A stretch of DNA of 64,000 bases, taken from NCBI GenBank assembly GCA_965198825.1, contig CBDAQB010000001.1, positions 868,001 through 932,000 on the forward strand, given 5' to 3'. This document shows, one piece after another, positions 26,102 through 34,865 of this stretch. The notes under the pieces were generated by a model. It was not told where the DNA came from. It was given only the letters and a program-made list of their open reading frames with translations, and did not search any database. Source of the DNA: BOG-908 sp965198825 (lineage in GTDB: Bacteria; Pseudomonadota; Alphaproteobacteria; Acetobacterales; Acetobacteraceae). Numbering within the stretch: the stretch's first letter is position 1; the number at the start of each line of letters is the position of its first letter. A program made the translations under genes and the position numbers.

Positions 26102-26764
26102 TTAGTTGGGCTGTGCGTCGGGGAGCCTGGTGACGCGGACAAGATAGAAGTGGCCTAGCGGGGGCAGAGCGCGCTTCTCAAGCAGCCTTACAGTCGGTGA
26201 GGCGGCGAGCCAACGCTCGTAGCGTGCCCAGGAGAATTCTGTCCGCCAGCCGAGCCGGCTCGTGAGGGGCATCAAAAAGCCTTCGATGGCGCCGCGGATG
26301 CCGCTTTCGGCACCTATCCGGGTTGTCAGGATGATCTCGCCGCCTGGGCGGACCACGCGAATGAATTCGTTGAGGGCGCGCTCCGGATTGGGCACTGCCG
26401 TGACCACGTATTGTGCCACCAGGACATCGAAGGAGCCGTCCGCGAAATTGAGTTGTTCGGCGTCACCATATTGGATGGCCTCGACATGGGAGAGGTTCTG
26501 CTTGCGCACACGGTCGCGTGCCTTGTCCAGCATCGGCTCCGATATGTCGATGCCAACGATCCTGTTGCTTTTGCGGTAGCTTGGGAGGGAAAGGCCCGTG
26601 CCGACGCCGACTTCCAGGATCCGGCCGCCGATCTCCTCGGCGGCTTCGACTGCCGCTAATCGACCTTGGCGGAACACCGGACCGAAAACGGCATCATACA
26701 CGGGTGCCCAACGTCCATAAGCATTGGCGACGCCTAGCGTATCCATCTCGATGTCGATTGCCAC
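26102..26764 (-). CDS. pmtA: Phosphatidylethanolamine N-methyltransferase, PmtA type
   Basis: A 220-residue soluble, membrane-associated SAM methyltransferase that converts phosphatidylethanolamine stepwise to phosphatidylcholine. The start has the PmtA pattern YGRWAPVYDAVFGPVFRQGR. The SAM-binding motif is ILEVGVGTGLSLPSY, followed by VGIDISEPMLDKAR, GDAEQLNFADGSFDVLVAQY and the post-motif VRPGGEIILTTRIG. The length fits the Rhodobacter-type enzyme. Psd, which makes its substrate, is encoded nearby. A Pho-box-like triple repeat starts about 88 bp upstream of its start codon, although its orientation points to the divergent phosphoesterase. Confidence 0.88.
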   Translation of the reverse strand: MAIDIEMDTLGVANAYGRWAPVYDAVFGPVFRQGRLAAVEAAEEIGGRILEVGVGTGLSLPSYRKSNRIVGIDISEPMLDKARDRVRKQNLSHVEAIQYGDAEQLNFADGSFDVLVAQYVVTAVPNPERALNEFIRVVRPGGEIILTTRIGAESGIRGAIEGFLMPLTSRLGWRTEFSWARYERWLAASPTVRLLEKRALPPLGHFYLVRVTRLPDAQPN

Positions 26765-26851
26765 TCGGTGCTCTCCAGTTTGATGCGCGTTCCGGATCTT
26801 GGAACTCTGCTATTGAGATACTCGGTAAAAGTCTAATTTCCGCGAGAGTAC

Positions 26852-26878
26852 GTCACGAATCCGTCACGCGGCTGTCAC
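26852..26878 (+). promoter_or_regulatory. Pho-box-like triple direct repeat (GTCAC with 11-bp period)
   Basis: GTCAC occurs at 26852, 26863 and 26874, exactly 11 bp apart, in the 306-bp gap between pmtA and the phosphoesterase gene. The units read CGTCACG, CGTCACG and TGTCACT with 4-bp spacers. PhoB sites consist of 11-bp direct repeats with a CTGTCAT-like 7-mer, so period and core both fit. The direct-repeat strand faces the plus-strand gene at 27071. A weak TATTCG stands about 8 bp after the last unit. The 306-bp gap (26765-27070) shows no other feature. Confidence 0.6.
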
Positions 26879-27070
26879 TCACACGTATTCGCCATGCAAT
26901 ACCGAGTTCCAGCGCCGTGTGTGTTGCATTTGCGTGAAACCACCATCGGAGACGCGGTTCTTGCCACAATGAACGCCATGGTCATGGAAACTTCACTGAT
27001 GCGGCGCGGGTGCTTGGCCTATGTGCAGTATCGGACGTAGAGGACGCCGGGACGAAAGCCGGCGCGGCAA

Positions 27071-27889
27071 ATGGTCGCCTTTTGTCATTCCGAAAAGACA
27101 AGTTACCGAAGTGTATTCATTTCGGATCTGCACCTCGGGACTAGAGGATGCCGGAGCGATTTTCTGGCGCATTTCCTCGGATCCTTCAGGTGCGAAAATC
27201 TGTTCCTGGTGGGCGACATCGTCGATGGCTGGCGACTGCGAAAGTCCTGGTATTGGGATGATCTGCACGACGAAGTCGTGAAGCTCATACTCCGCCACGC
27301 ACGGACCGGGGCTGATGTGCAGTATGTGCCGGGCAACCACGACGAGATGTTCCGCGCCTGGCTGCCGCTCGGCCTGACGCTTGGCGGGATAAAGCTGGTT
27401 CATGAGGCCGAGCATACGACCGCCGATGGCAGGCGCCTGCTCATCCTGCATGGCGATCAGTTCGACAGCGTCGTGCGCTACGCGAAGTTCATGGCCCTGC
27501 TGGGCGACTGGGCTTACACCAATGCCCTCAACCTCAATCGCTGGTTCAATGCGGTCCGACGAATGATGGGCTATCCTTATTGGTCGCTCTCGCAATGGGC
27601 AAAGCGCCAGGTGAAGGAAGCGGTTAAGGCGATTGACCGGTTTGAAGAGGCAGCGGCGGGAGAGGCACGGCGGCGCCAATTCGACGGTGTGGTCTGCGGC
27701 CATATTCACCAGGCGGAGATGCGCAAGGTGGACGGCGTGCTGTACCTCAACACTGGCGATTGGGTGGAAAGCTGCACCGCCCTGGTGGAACACCACGATG
27801 GAAGGCTCGAACTTGTCGAGTGGGCAGTCCGGAACGAACTGGCTTTCTTTGAGCCTCGCCGGCTGCTGGTGACTGAGGCCGCTAGCTGA
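27071..27889 (+). CDS. PlcP/LpxH-like metallophosphoesterase, probable phospholipid phospholipase C
   Basis: A 272-residue calcineurin-fold phosphoesterase. Metal-binding motifs are in order: SDLHLG, GDIVDGW, PGNHDE, LHGDQFDS and CGHIHQAE. The family is often annotated as UDP-2,3-diacylglucosamine diphosphatase, but in Sinorhizobium a relative of this branch (PlcP) cleaves phosphatidylcholine and phosphatidylethanolamine to diacylglycerol under phosphate starvation. The Pho-box-like repeat upstream and the divergent pmtA favour the PlcP reading here. The ATG at 27071 has no strong ribosome-binding site. A lipid A role (LpxH/LpxI-type) cannot be excluded from sequence alone. Confidence 0.78.
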   Translation: MVAFCHSEKTSYRSVFISDLHLGTRGCRSDFLAHFLGSFRCENLFLVGDIVDGWRLRKSWYWDDLHDEVVKLILRHARTGADVQYVPGNHDEMFRAWLPLGLTLGGIKLVHEAEHTTADGRRLLILHGDQFDSVVRYAKFMALLGDWAYTNALNLNRWFNAVRRMMGYPYWSLSQWAKRQVKEAVKAIDRFEEAAAGEARRRQFDGVVCGHIHQAEMRKVDGVLYLNTGDWVESCTALVEHHDGRLELVEWAVRNELAFFEPRRLLVTEAAS

Positions 27890-27981
27890 TCCGGGTTAGG
27901 TCATTTGTGGTAAGTTTGATAATCTAGAAAGATACTAAAACCGTTTTCTCCGCTCGGTTCTTGCCTGAAGGTATCCTGAGC

Positions 27982-28212
27982 CTAGCCGGTGATGCTTCGT
28001 GGCTCGCTACTTTGCTTCAAGTCGTAAACGGCCTCAAAGAGCCTGATGAGGGTGTTGAGCGTGCGTGTGTCACAGTTGTTGCAGATGTGCTTCATTTCCT
28101 TGTCTAGCCTCACGAATTTCTCATCGTCGCTGACGATCGACGGCTGTACGACACTAAGCACAGCCTGTCTTAGGTTCTCTCTTGCATGTCTCGTGTGGGC
28201 TCGCGGGGCCAA
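27982..28212 (-). CDS. Possible small protein, 76 residues
   Basis: A candidate small gene starting at TTG with a good GAGGAAG site about 7 bp upstream. The translation has a plausible helical composition (DDEKFVRLDKEMKHICNNCD, then TLNTLIRLFEAVYDL) and a CNNC pair, but no family I recognise. It occupies part of a gap of about 580 bp between the phosphoesterase and soxG genes; 28213-28471 holds nothing I can name. Evidence is limited to frame, start site and composition. Confidence 0.35.
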   Translation of the reverse strand: MAPRAHTRHARENLRQAVLSVVQPSIVSDDEKFVRLDKEMKHICNNCDTRTLNTLIRLFEAVYDLKQSSEPRSITG

Positions 28213-28471
28213 CGCACGCTTCCTCGGTAAACTTGGCGCTTCTCGTTCCTAACGCGGCATGGGCGAGTTGAGCAACGAAAATGCATTTCGCCTGTAATAC
28301 ACACGCGTGTCGCTGGGACTTTTGACGTTTGCGCTCTAGGCCGGCGGCTCTAAGGCAAAAGGATAAAGGTCAACAAAAAAGGCGGTTCTGTCGCCGATTT
28401 CAGCGAAAGACCGACGGTTGCCGGGCCGAGCTTATGCTCAAGCGCTATGCCGTACTTCCTCTATAGGAAAG

Positions 28472-28972
28472 TCACGACCTCAAACCTAACGCGAATGCCA
28501 GATCCTGTGCGTAGGACCGGACAATCGCTACTTCATAATCCTGTTCTGCGGTGCGCCAGACGCGCACATCGAGATGGCCGGCGCGTGTTAATGCGAGATC
28601 GCCGATCCGAAAACGGTCGGGAGTAAGGTCAATAGGAATGGTGCGCGCGAGCAGTTCGCGAACATTTGGGCCAGTTAGGGCAAAAATTTCCCACAGATCA
28701 CTTTGGTCGGTAACGGCTGCCACCCCTTGCAAGCTTGTGGTGAGCCTCCGCGCAAGGCTAGCGTCGCGACCAGAGCTGGCGATGTAGCGGCCTGGCGCCA
28801 CGCAAGAGAGGGTGATGGTGCCGGCCTGAACGAAGCGGGCCGTTGTGGGGGCATCGATGCCGAACTCGGCTGACAATGCGGCACGGAAGCGATCGTAGTC
28901 GCGGAACGCACTGAGGCCGGCTATGGAGCGAAGGCTAGCTCGGCTTACCGTCATGCCGCTGTCGTCAGCCAT
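28472..28972 (-). CDS. soxG: Sarcosine oxidase gamma subunit
   Basis: The gamma subunit (166 residues) of heterotetrameric sarcosine oxidase, a structural partner that helps position the folate-binding part of SoxA. Its C-terminal two thirds have the YgfZ/GcvT-like pattern DLWEIFALTGPNVRELLART, then RAGHLDVRVWR and the terminal FALGLR. It is the last gene of the long minus-strand operon and overlaps soxA by 8 bp. The ATG at 28972 was chosen because earlier in-frame codons lie deep inside soxA. Subunit gamma varies widely in sequence, so position and fold motif together support the name. Confidence 0.85.
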   Translation of the reverse strand: MADDSGMTVSRASLRSIAGLSAFRDYDRFRAALSAEFGIDAPTTARFVQAGTITLSCVAPGRYIASSGRDASLARRLTTSLQGVAAVTDQSDLWEIFALTGPNVRELLARTIPIDLTPDRFRIGDLALTRAGHLDVRVWRTAEQDYEVAIVRSYAQDLAFALGLRS

Positions 28973-31916
28973 GGAGCGCCTTCCCGGCCGGGTCGTGGAA
29001 CACGGGTGAGACGATCTCCACGTCGGTTGCGGTGTTTTGCAGTGGGTTGACGGCGCGGAAGATCCGTCCGGTGTGGCAGCCACCGCCAGCGAGGAGGGCC
29101 AGGCCGATCCAGCCTTCAAGCGTTGCGGAGTAGGCTGCAGACGTGATGTGTCCGTGGTCGTTCTCGGCGATCGCCTTCTCGCCAGCGGGGATGAGGTGGG
29201 CGCCCGCCTGGATGAGAGCGCCTGCTCTACAGGGGCGCAAGCCTACCAAGGCTTGGCGCTCCGGGCTGAGCAGGGCTGGGCGTTGCGCCAGGGCGCGGCC
29301 GATGAAATCCTTTTTCTTGGAAAGCATCTTGCCAAGGCCGAGGTCGATCGCCGTGGTCTGGCCGTTAAGCTCGGCGGCGACCGCGTGGCCCTTTTCGAGG
29401 CGCAGGACGTTGAGCGCCTCAAGGCCGTAGGGAACGGCGCCCGCCGCCTGCAACGCGGCGGCCAGGGTGGCGCCATGGCTTGCAGGGACTGCGATTTCGT
29501 AGGCCTTCTCGCCGGAGAATGAAATGCGGAAGAGGCGGGCAGGGATCGTGCCGCTTATGACCGCTTCGGCCGTGCCCATGAACGGCAGCGCTTCGTTGCT
29601 GACGTCGAAGCCCGGGCTGACGAGTTTCTCGAGCACAGTGCGGGATTGCGGGCCTGCAAGGGCGAACTGGGCCCACTGGTCGGTTACCGGTTCCAGGCAT
29701 ACATCGAGGTCGGGCTTTAGGATCTGCCGGCAGTAATCAAGATGACGCAATACGGCAGCCGCATTTGCCGTCGTCGTCGTCAGAACAAAATGTTGGTCGG
29801 AGAGGCGCGCTACTGTGCCATCGTCGAAGACAAAGCCGTCTTCGCGTAACATGAGCGCATAACGTGCCTTGCCTGGCGATAAAGTTGAAATGGCGTTGGC
29901 GTAGATGAAGTCGAGGAAGACGGCGGCGTCTGGGCCTTGCACGTCGATCTTGCCGAGAGTGGAGACGTCGCAGAAGCCCACGGCGCTGCGAACGGTCTTC
30001 ACTTCGCGGTCGATGCTCTGCTGAAGGGTCGTCTCGCCAGGCTGCGGAAAATGAGTAGCGCGCAGCCATTCGCCTGCGTCGATGAATTTGGCGCCTTGTT
30101 GTTCGGCCCAGGCATGAGCGGGCGTGCGACGGGTTGGACGGTAGTGGTGACCGCGGTGCGTCCCTGCGAAGGTGCCGATGGCGACCGGCGTATAGGGCGG
30201 GCGAAAAACGGTGGTGCCGGTCTCGGCGATGGTGCGGCCGGTAAGGGCGGCCATCAGTGCGAGGCCGTTCACGTTGGACGTTTTGCCCTGATCGGTGGCC
30301 ATGCCGAGGGTGGTGTAGCGTTTCAGGTGCTCGACTGCAGTGAAACCCTCTCGCGCAGCCAGGGCAATGTCTGATGCCGTGACGTCGTTTTGGTAATCTA
30401 CGAAGGCTTTTCCGCCTGTATCGGGTACTTGCCAGAACGGCATGATGGCGGCGCTCTCGTCGCCGGTTCTGAAAGCCGGCGTGGCTTCGGCCAAAGAGCC
30501 GGCCAGTCCACCTCCCGCCTCGTGGCCGGTTGCGAGTGCGTCAGCGAGGCAAAGATGTCCCGCGGCGGCACCGGCGGCCTGCAAGCCAGGCGGCATCGGC
30601 CCGGGGACGAAGCCGGCTATGGCCTCGTTCCAGACAGGCTTTCCGCCGTGGTGGGAGGCGAGGTGGACAGCCGGGTTCCAACCGCCTGAAACGGCGAGCA
30701 GATCGCAGTTCAGCGTGGTTCCGGCAGCGCGGCCGCCGAGCACCAGCTTTTGAAGATGCAGTTCGCCAGTGGTCTTAATGACAGTAGAGCCTGTGAAGAC
30801 CGGAATGTTGTGCGCCTTCGCCAGGCTGAGGAGCTTGGCCGGCAGATCAGGCCGGGGATCGATGAGGCCTGCGACCTTGATGCCGGCGGATACCAGGTCG
30901 GTGATGGTTGCTGCGCCATCATCATTGTTCGCGAAGACGACGGCGCAGGTGCCGGGTTTGACGGCAAAGCGGTTCAGGTAGCTGCGCACGGCACCGGCCA
31001 GCATGATGCCTGGCATATCGTTACCCGCGAACACCATTGGGCGCTCGATTGCTCCGGCTGCCAGGATCGCGCGTGGTGCCACGATGCGCCACAGGCGCTG
31101 GCGGGGCACGGATTCGAATGCGGGCAGATGGTCGCCGACGCGTTCCACGCCGGCATAGGTGCCGCCATCGTAGATGCCTGTGATGGTGGTGCGTGTGAGG
31201 ATGCGAACACCGGGCATATTGCGCAGCTTCGTCTCTGTGTCGGCCAACCAATCGGCGGCAGGTCGCCCATCGATGATGCGCCGGTCCGAAAGTAACCTGC
31301 CTCCGACGGTGAAGTCCTGTTCAGCGACGACGACGCTTGCACCCGAGGCGGCTGCTTGAAGGGCGGCGGCCAGCCCAGCGGGACCAGCGCCGATGATCAG
31401 CACATCGGCAAAGATGCTTTGTTTCTCGTAACTGCTGGGATCCGGCAGTCCAGAGGCGCGGCCTAGCCCTGCCGCGCGTCGGATGAGTGGTTCGTAAACC
31501 CGCTCCCAAAAGGAAGCAGGCCACATGAAGGTCTTGTAGTAGAAGCCGGCGGCAAATACCGGCGCCAGCAAGCCATTAATGGAGAGAAGGTCGAGCTTCA
31601 GGCTAGGGAATCTGTTCTGGCTGCGGGCGGATAGGCCGTTGAAAATTTCGGCGATCGTGGCGCGGGTGTTCGGCTCGCGGAAGGCGCCTTCACGTAACTC
31701 GACGAGGGCGTTCGGCTCTTCGGGTCCTGCTGTGAGAATACCACGCGGCCGGTGATATTTGAATGAGCGGCCGACTAGCCTGATGCCGTTGGCGAGCAGG
31801 GCGGATGCCAGGGTGTCGCCTTCGTAGCCTTGCAGGGTTCTTCCGTCGAATGTGAAGGTGACGGGACGCGTACGGTCGATGAGGCCGCCAGAGGCAATGC
31901 GGAATGGCTGTGTCAT
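28965..31916 (-). CDS. soxA: Sarcosine oxidase alpha subunit
   Basis: The large subunit (983 residues) of heterotetrameric sarcosine oxidase, which oxidatively demethylates sarcosine to glycine and passes the methyl group to tetrahydrofolate. Residues about 1-100 form the Fer2-like N-terminal domain (FDGRTLQGYEGDTLASALLANG). The NAD-binding domain begins DVLIIGAGPAGLAAALQAAA. The C-terminal half, from about residue 600, is a GCV_T-type folate-binding domain ending near YGLEALNVLRLEKGH. The ATG at 31916 starts MTQPFRIASGGLIDR like known SoxA proteins; another ATG is 30 bp upstream. It sits between soxD and soxG in the canonical B-D-A-G order. Confidence 0.93.
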   Translation of the reverse strand: MTQPFRIASGGLIDRTRPVTFTFDGRTLQGYEGDTLASALLANGIRLVGRSFKYHRPRGILTAGPEEPNALVELREGAFREPNTRATIAEIFNGLSARSQNRFPSLKLDLLSINGLLAPVFAAGFYYKTFMWPASFWERVYEPLIRRAAGLGRASGLPDPSSYEKQSIFADVLIIGAGPAGLAAALQAAASGASVVVAEQDFTVGGRLLSDRRIIDGRPAADWLADTETKLRNMPGVRILTRTTITGIYDGGTYAGVERVGDHLPAFESVPRQRLWRIVAPRAILAAGAIERPMVFAGNDMPGIMLAGAVRSYLNRFAVKPGTCAVVFANNDDGAATITDLVSAGIKVAGLIDPRPDLPAKLLSLAKAHNIPVFTGSTVIKTTGELHLQKLVLGGRAAGTTLNCDLLAVSGGWNPAVHLASHHGGKPVWNEAIAGFVPGPMPPGLQAAGAAAGHLCLADALATGHEAGGGLAGSLAEATPAFRTGDESAAIMPFWQVPDTGGKAFVDYQNDVTASDIALAAREGFTAVEHLKRYTTLGMATDQGKTSNVNGLALMAALTGRTIAETGTTVFRPPYTPVAIGTFAGTHRGHHYRPTRRTPAHAWAEQQGAKFIDAGEWLRATHFPQPGETTLQQSIDREVKTVRSAVGFCDVSTLGKIDVQGPDAAVFLDFIYANAISTLSPGKARYALMLREDGFVFDDGTVARLSDQHFVLTTTTANAAAVLRHLDYCRQILKPDLDVCLEPVTDQWAQFALAGPQSRTVLEKLVSPGFDVSNEALPFMGTAEAVISGTIPARLFRISFSGEKAYEIAVPASHGATLAAALQAAGAVPYGLEALNVLRLEKGHAVAAELNGQTTAIDLGLGKMLSKKKDFIGRALAQRPALLSPERQALVGLRPCRAGALIQAGAHLIPAGEKAIAENDHGHITSAAYSATLEGWIGLALLAGGGCHTGRIFRAVNPLQNTATDVEIVSPVFHDPAGKALHG

Positions 31917-32031
31917 GAACGAAGATCGTGCGTTTGTCTTGAGCATGACGCGCGCACTGGGAAGTGCTTCGGCGTTTTCTTGGTGGGTTGCCTAAGCGCA
32001 ACCCACCCGACGGAGCCTACGAACTTCCCCA

Positions 32032-32277
32032 TTATGCAATGGTCGTCGAGAGGATGGCGTGGGTGCGGGTATCGCGCTCAACTTTTAAAAACTGTCTGCA
32101 CGCGGCGGCGTGATACCAAAGTTCGATCTGAGGGCCGGCGATGTTGTCGCGCATATAAACGTAGTCCACCCAATCATCCTGAGGCGCATCGATCCCAGGG
32201 CGCTTAAGCGTGGCGTCGGTTGCGTAGCGGAATTCTTCTATGCCGCGTTCGCCGCAGAAGGGACAGGATAAGCGCAT
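32032..32277 (-). CDS. soxD: Sarcosine oxidase delta subunit
   Basis: An 81-residue zinc-binding subunit of heterotetrameric sarcosine oxidase. The zinc ligands are visible as C5-P-F-C8 and H56...C60. Typical blocks are LSCPFCGERGIEEF, DDWVDYVYMRDN and ELWYHAAACRQFLKV with the conserved W-x-H...CR. It lies 47 bp downstream of soxB. The gap to the proposed soxA ATG at 31916 is 115 bp, and no other gene fits there. Confidence 0.93.
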   Translation of the reverse strand: MRLSCPFCGERGIEEFRYATDATLKRPGIDAPQDDWVDYVYMRDNIAGPQIELWYHAAACRQFLKVERDTRTHAILSTTIA

Positions 32278-32324
32278 GGATCAGATGCTCCGATTGTCGA
32301 CAAAGAAGTCTACGCTTCCTGTCA

Positions 32325-33581
32325 TCAATGAAGCACCACATCGGCGCCGCCGCCGGACTCATCCAGCAGCCGCCCGGTAGCAAACCGGTCCAGACGGTAC
32401 GCCGTCGCCACAGGATGGGGCTCGTCGCGCGCTACCAAATGGGCGAGGCAAAGGCCGGCCGCCGGAGTGGCCTTGAAGCCGCCTATGCACCAGCCTGCGT
32501 TTAAATAGAGGCCTTCGATAGGCGTGCGATCGATGATCGGGCTGCCGTCCATGCTCATGTCCATGATGCCGCCCCAGCTTCGCAGCATGCGCAGGCGGCC
32601 GATCGCCGGCATCAGCGCCATGGCCTCCTCGCATGTTTCTTCCACGCAAGGCAGATTGCCGCGTTGTGCGTAGGAGTTGTAACCATCAACGCTGGCGCCG
32701 AACACAAGACCGCCCTTGTCGGATTGGCTGATATAGAAATGGCCGGCGCCGAAAGTGATAACGGAATTAATGAGCGGCTTCAGGCCTTCAGTGACGAAGG
32801 CGGTGAGAACGTGGCTTTCTATAGGCAGCCGCAGGCCGGCCATAGCGGCGACCCGCGAGGAATTGCCAGCGACGGAAAGGCCGACCTTCGGGGCGGCGAT
32901 GAATCCGCGTGAGGTTTCGGCCCCGAGAACCCGGCCGCCCTCTATGCGCAGGCCGGTAAGTTCGCAGTTTTGCAGGATGTCGACGCCGAGCCGGTCGGCG
33001 GCGCGGGCGTAACCCCAGGCGACGGCATCGTGCCTGACGCTGCCGCCACGCTTCTGAAGCAGGCCGCCCATGATCGGGAAACGAGCGGTGTCGAAATCGA
33101 GGAATGGATGAAGGGCGCGTATCTGGTCACGGCTCAGCAACTCCGCATCCACACCGTGCAGACGCATGGCGTTACCGCGGCGGATGGCAGCGTCGCGTTG
33201 GCCATCGTTGTGGAAGAGGTTCAGAACGCCGCGTTGGCTGATCATGGCGTTGTAGTTGATGTCCTGCTCCAAGCCCTCCCAAAGCTTCAACGATGTTTCG
33301 TAGAAAGGGATGTTGCCTGGCAGCAGGTAGTTGGAGCGTATGATCGTCGTGTTGCGGCCAACATTGCCGGACCCGACCAGGCCTTTCTCGATGACTGCAA
33401 TGTTGGTGAGGCCATGGTTTTTTGCCAGGTAATAGGCGGCTGCGACACCATGGCCACCGCCGCCGACGATAATTGCGTCATAGGCGGCTTTTGGCTCCGG
33501 AGACCGCCATTGCGGCTTCCATCCGGTCTGCCCTGCGAACGCCTGAGACAGGACCGAGAAGATCGAGAACCTGTTTGTCAC
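32325..33581 (-). CDS. soxB: Sarcosine oxidase beta subunit
   Basis: The catalytic FAD/FMN subunit (418 residues) of heterotetrameric sarcosine oxidase. The Rossmann motif is AIIVGGGGHGVAAAYYLA. Downstream are RNTTIIRSNYLLPGN (the flavin-attachment region with the RNTTIIRSNY signature), LHPFLDFDT, MGGLLQKRGGSVRHDAVAWG and the C-terminal WGGIMDMSMDGSPIID plus NAGWCIGGFKATPAAG. The start overlaps the preceding FAD-oxidoreductase stop by 4 bp. It is the first of the four sox genes, following a homologous FAD subunit, so the operon carries two related DAO-type oxidoreductases in tandem. Confidence 0.93.
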   Translation of the reverse strand: MTNRFSIFSVLSQAFAGQTGWKPQWRSPEPKAAYDAIIVGGGGHGVAAAYYLAKNHGLTNIAVIEKGLVGSGNVGRNTTIIRSNYLLPGNIPFYETSLKLWEGLEQDINYNAMISQRGVLNLFHNDGQRDAAIRRGNAMRLHGVDAELLSRDQIRALHPFLDFDTARFPIMGGLLQKRGGSVRHDAVAWGYARAADRLGVDILQNCELTGLRIEGGRVLGAETSRGFIAAPKVGLSVAGNSSRVAAMAGLRLPIESHVLTAFVTEGLKPLINSVITFGAGHFYISQSDKGGLVFGASVDGYNSYAQRGNLPCVEETCEEAMALMPAIGRLRMLRSWGGIMDMSMDGSPIIDRTPIEGLYLNAGWCIGGFKATPAAGLCLAHLVARDEPHPVATAYRLDRFATGRLLDESGGGADVVLH

Positions 33582-34783
33582 GCGGCAGGTGCCACCGTGT
33601 GCTCGGCGACGGCCTGCCAGCCGCGAGCCGCACGCCAGTCCGCTGGCAGGCTAGCGAAGCGGCTTATGCCCAGCTTCGCAATGTCCGTGAAGCTGCAGGT
33701 GCCGGTCGTGACCAGGTCGTGGATGGCTCGACCGCTTGCCGGCGAAAGGCCGAAGCCCACGCTCGACATGGTAGCGACCGTGACATTGGAGGGCGACGTC
33801 AGGCGGTCGATGACAGGGCGCCCGTCCGGTGTGTTTTCGATGATGCCAGCCCAACTACGGATGACACGGGCATGAGCGGCGCGCGGGAGAAGAGTTGCGA
33901 GCCTTCCAGCCAGGTTACGAAGGAGCGGTGTCGATGGCCTTGCTGGTTGCAGGAACGCATCCTCGCTCAGCCATTCGTGCGGGCCACCACCGTAGGCGAG
34001 ATTGCCGCGAAGCGTCTGTCGGCCGTAGAGTCCATTGCCGTCCACTCCGCCGATAGGTTGCAACGGCAGTGGCTCCGTCACGATCATTTCCGCTCGCGCG
34101 GATGCCAACGGCAGGTCAATATGAAACTTCTTCAGCAGCGCTGCGGTTTGCGGGCCGGCTGCAATTACAACCGCGTCGCAGCCGTGCACCTGACCATTCG
34201 CATGAATTTCGGTTACCTGGCCGTTGCGGGTGGAAAAGCCGTCAACGCTGGTGTGCTGGAATATTCGACCGCCATGATCCTGTAGTGCCCAGGCATAAGC
34301 CTGCACAGTCCGCTGCGGGTTTGCATGGCCGCCAAAATGAAAATATTGTGCGCTTAAAGCACGTTCGGTTGCCAGTGGCGCGAGAACGCGAAGCTGCTTG
34401 GTGTCGAGTTCTTCGGAGTCAAAACCCATTGCTTTTGTGAGCGTCGCCATGGAGCGATAGCGGCCCTCGTCGGACTGCGTCATGTTGATGACGATGCGCT
34501 CACGACGATACTCGGTAGGGTAGCCGAGCATTTCGTCCATGAGCGGCCAAAGCCGTTGTTCTTCCTGGAATAAGGGACTTTGGTAATGCGTGGCGCCCCC
34601 GCCGTTGCGGCCCGATGCCTCCCAGCCGACAACGAAGCGCTCGAAAACGCTCACGTCATGGCCGGAGCGGGCGAGCCACCAGGCGGCGCTTAGGCCGGTT
34701 ACGCCTCCGCCTATGACGGCTATGGTCAAAGGAAGAGCTTCTTTTTCAAAACAAAGGAGCAAAAAACTTTTGGGAGTTGGCAC
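33578..34783 (-). CDS. FAD-dependent amine/amino-acid dehydrogenase beta-type subunit (DadA/HcnC/OoxB-like)
   Basis: A DAO-family flavoenzyme of up to 401 residues. The FAD loop is IAVIGGGVTGLSAAWWLAR, then FVVGWEASGRNGGGATHY and late SWAGIIENTPDGRPVID plus SSVGFGLSPASG. It is related to the catalytic partner of HcnBC and opine oxidase, where the other subunit looks like the gene at 34866. The ATG at 34783 lies inside repeat copy C, so the first 18 residues (MPTPKSFLLLCFEKEALP) come from the element; a TTG at 34729 starts exactly at the conserved strand. Which is used is open. The stop overlaps soxB. Substrate is unknown; an N-methylated amino acid such as dimethylglycine is plausible. Confidence 0.8.
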   Translation of the reverse strand: MPTPKSFLLLCFEKEALPLTIAVIGGGVTGLSAAWWLARSGHDVSVFERFVVGWEASGRNGGGATHYQSPLFQEEQRLWPLMDEMLGYPTEYRRERIVINMTQSDEGRYRSMATLTKAMGFDSEELDTKQLRVLAPLATERALSAQYFHFGGHANPQRTVQAYAWALQDHGGRIFQHTSVDGFSTRNGQVTEIHANGQVHGCDAVVIAAGPQTAALLKKFHIDLPLASARAEMIVTEPLPLQPIGGVDGNGLYGRQTLRGNLAYGGGPHEWLSEDAFLQPARPSTPLLRNLAGRLATLLPRAAHARVIRSWAGIIENTPDGRPVIDRLTSPSNVTVATMSSVGFGLSPASGRAIHDLVTTGTCSFTDIAKLGISRFASLPADWRAARGWQAVAEHTVAPAA

Positions 34784-34850
34784 AGCATTTGAGGGAATGC
34801 TGGGCTAAAAGGGATGAAAGCTTTTTGGTTCTTTTTTTCAAAGAAGAACT
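34735..34850. repeat. Dispersed palindromic repeat, copy C (complete, inverted type)
   Basis: Left arm hairpin CTTC...GGAG at 34738-34759, with one wobble pair, followed by CAAAAAACTTTT. Right arm hairpin GTTC...GAAC at 34828-34849. It lies between two codirectional genes of the minus-strand operon and overlaps the possible ATG of the downstream one. A pause, attenuation or processing site within the operon is possible. Confidence 0.85.
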
Positions 34851-34865
34851 CGCTTGCTTGCTCGC

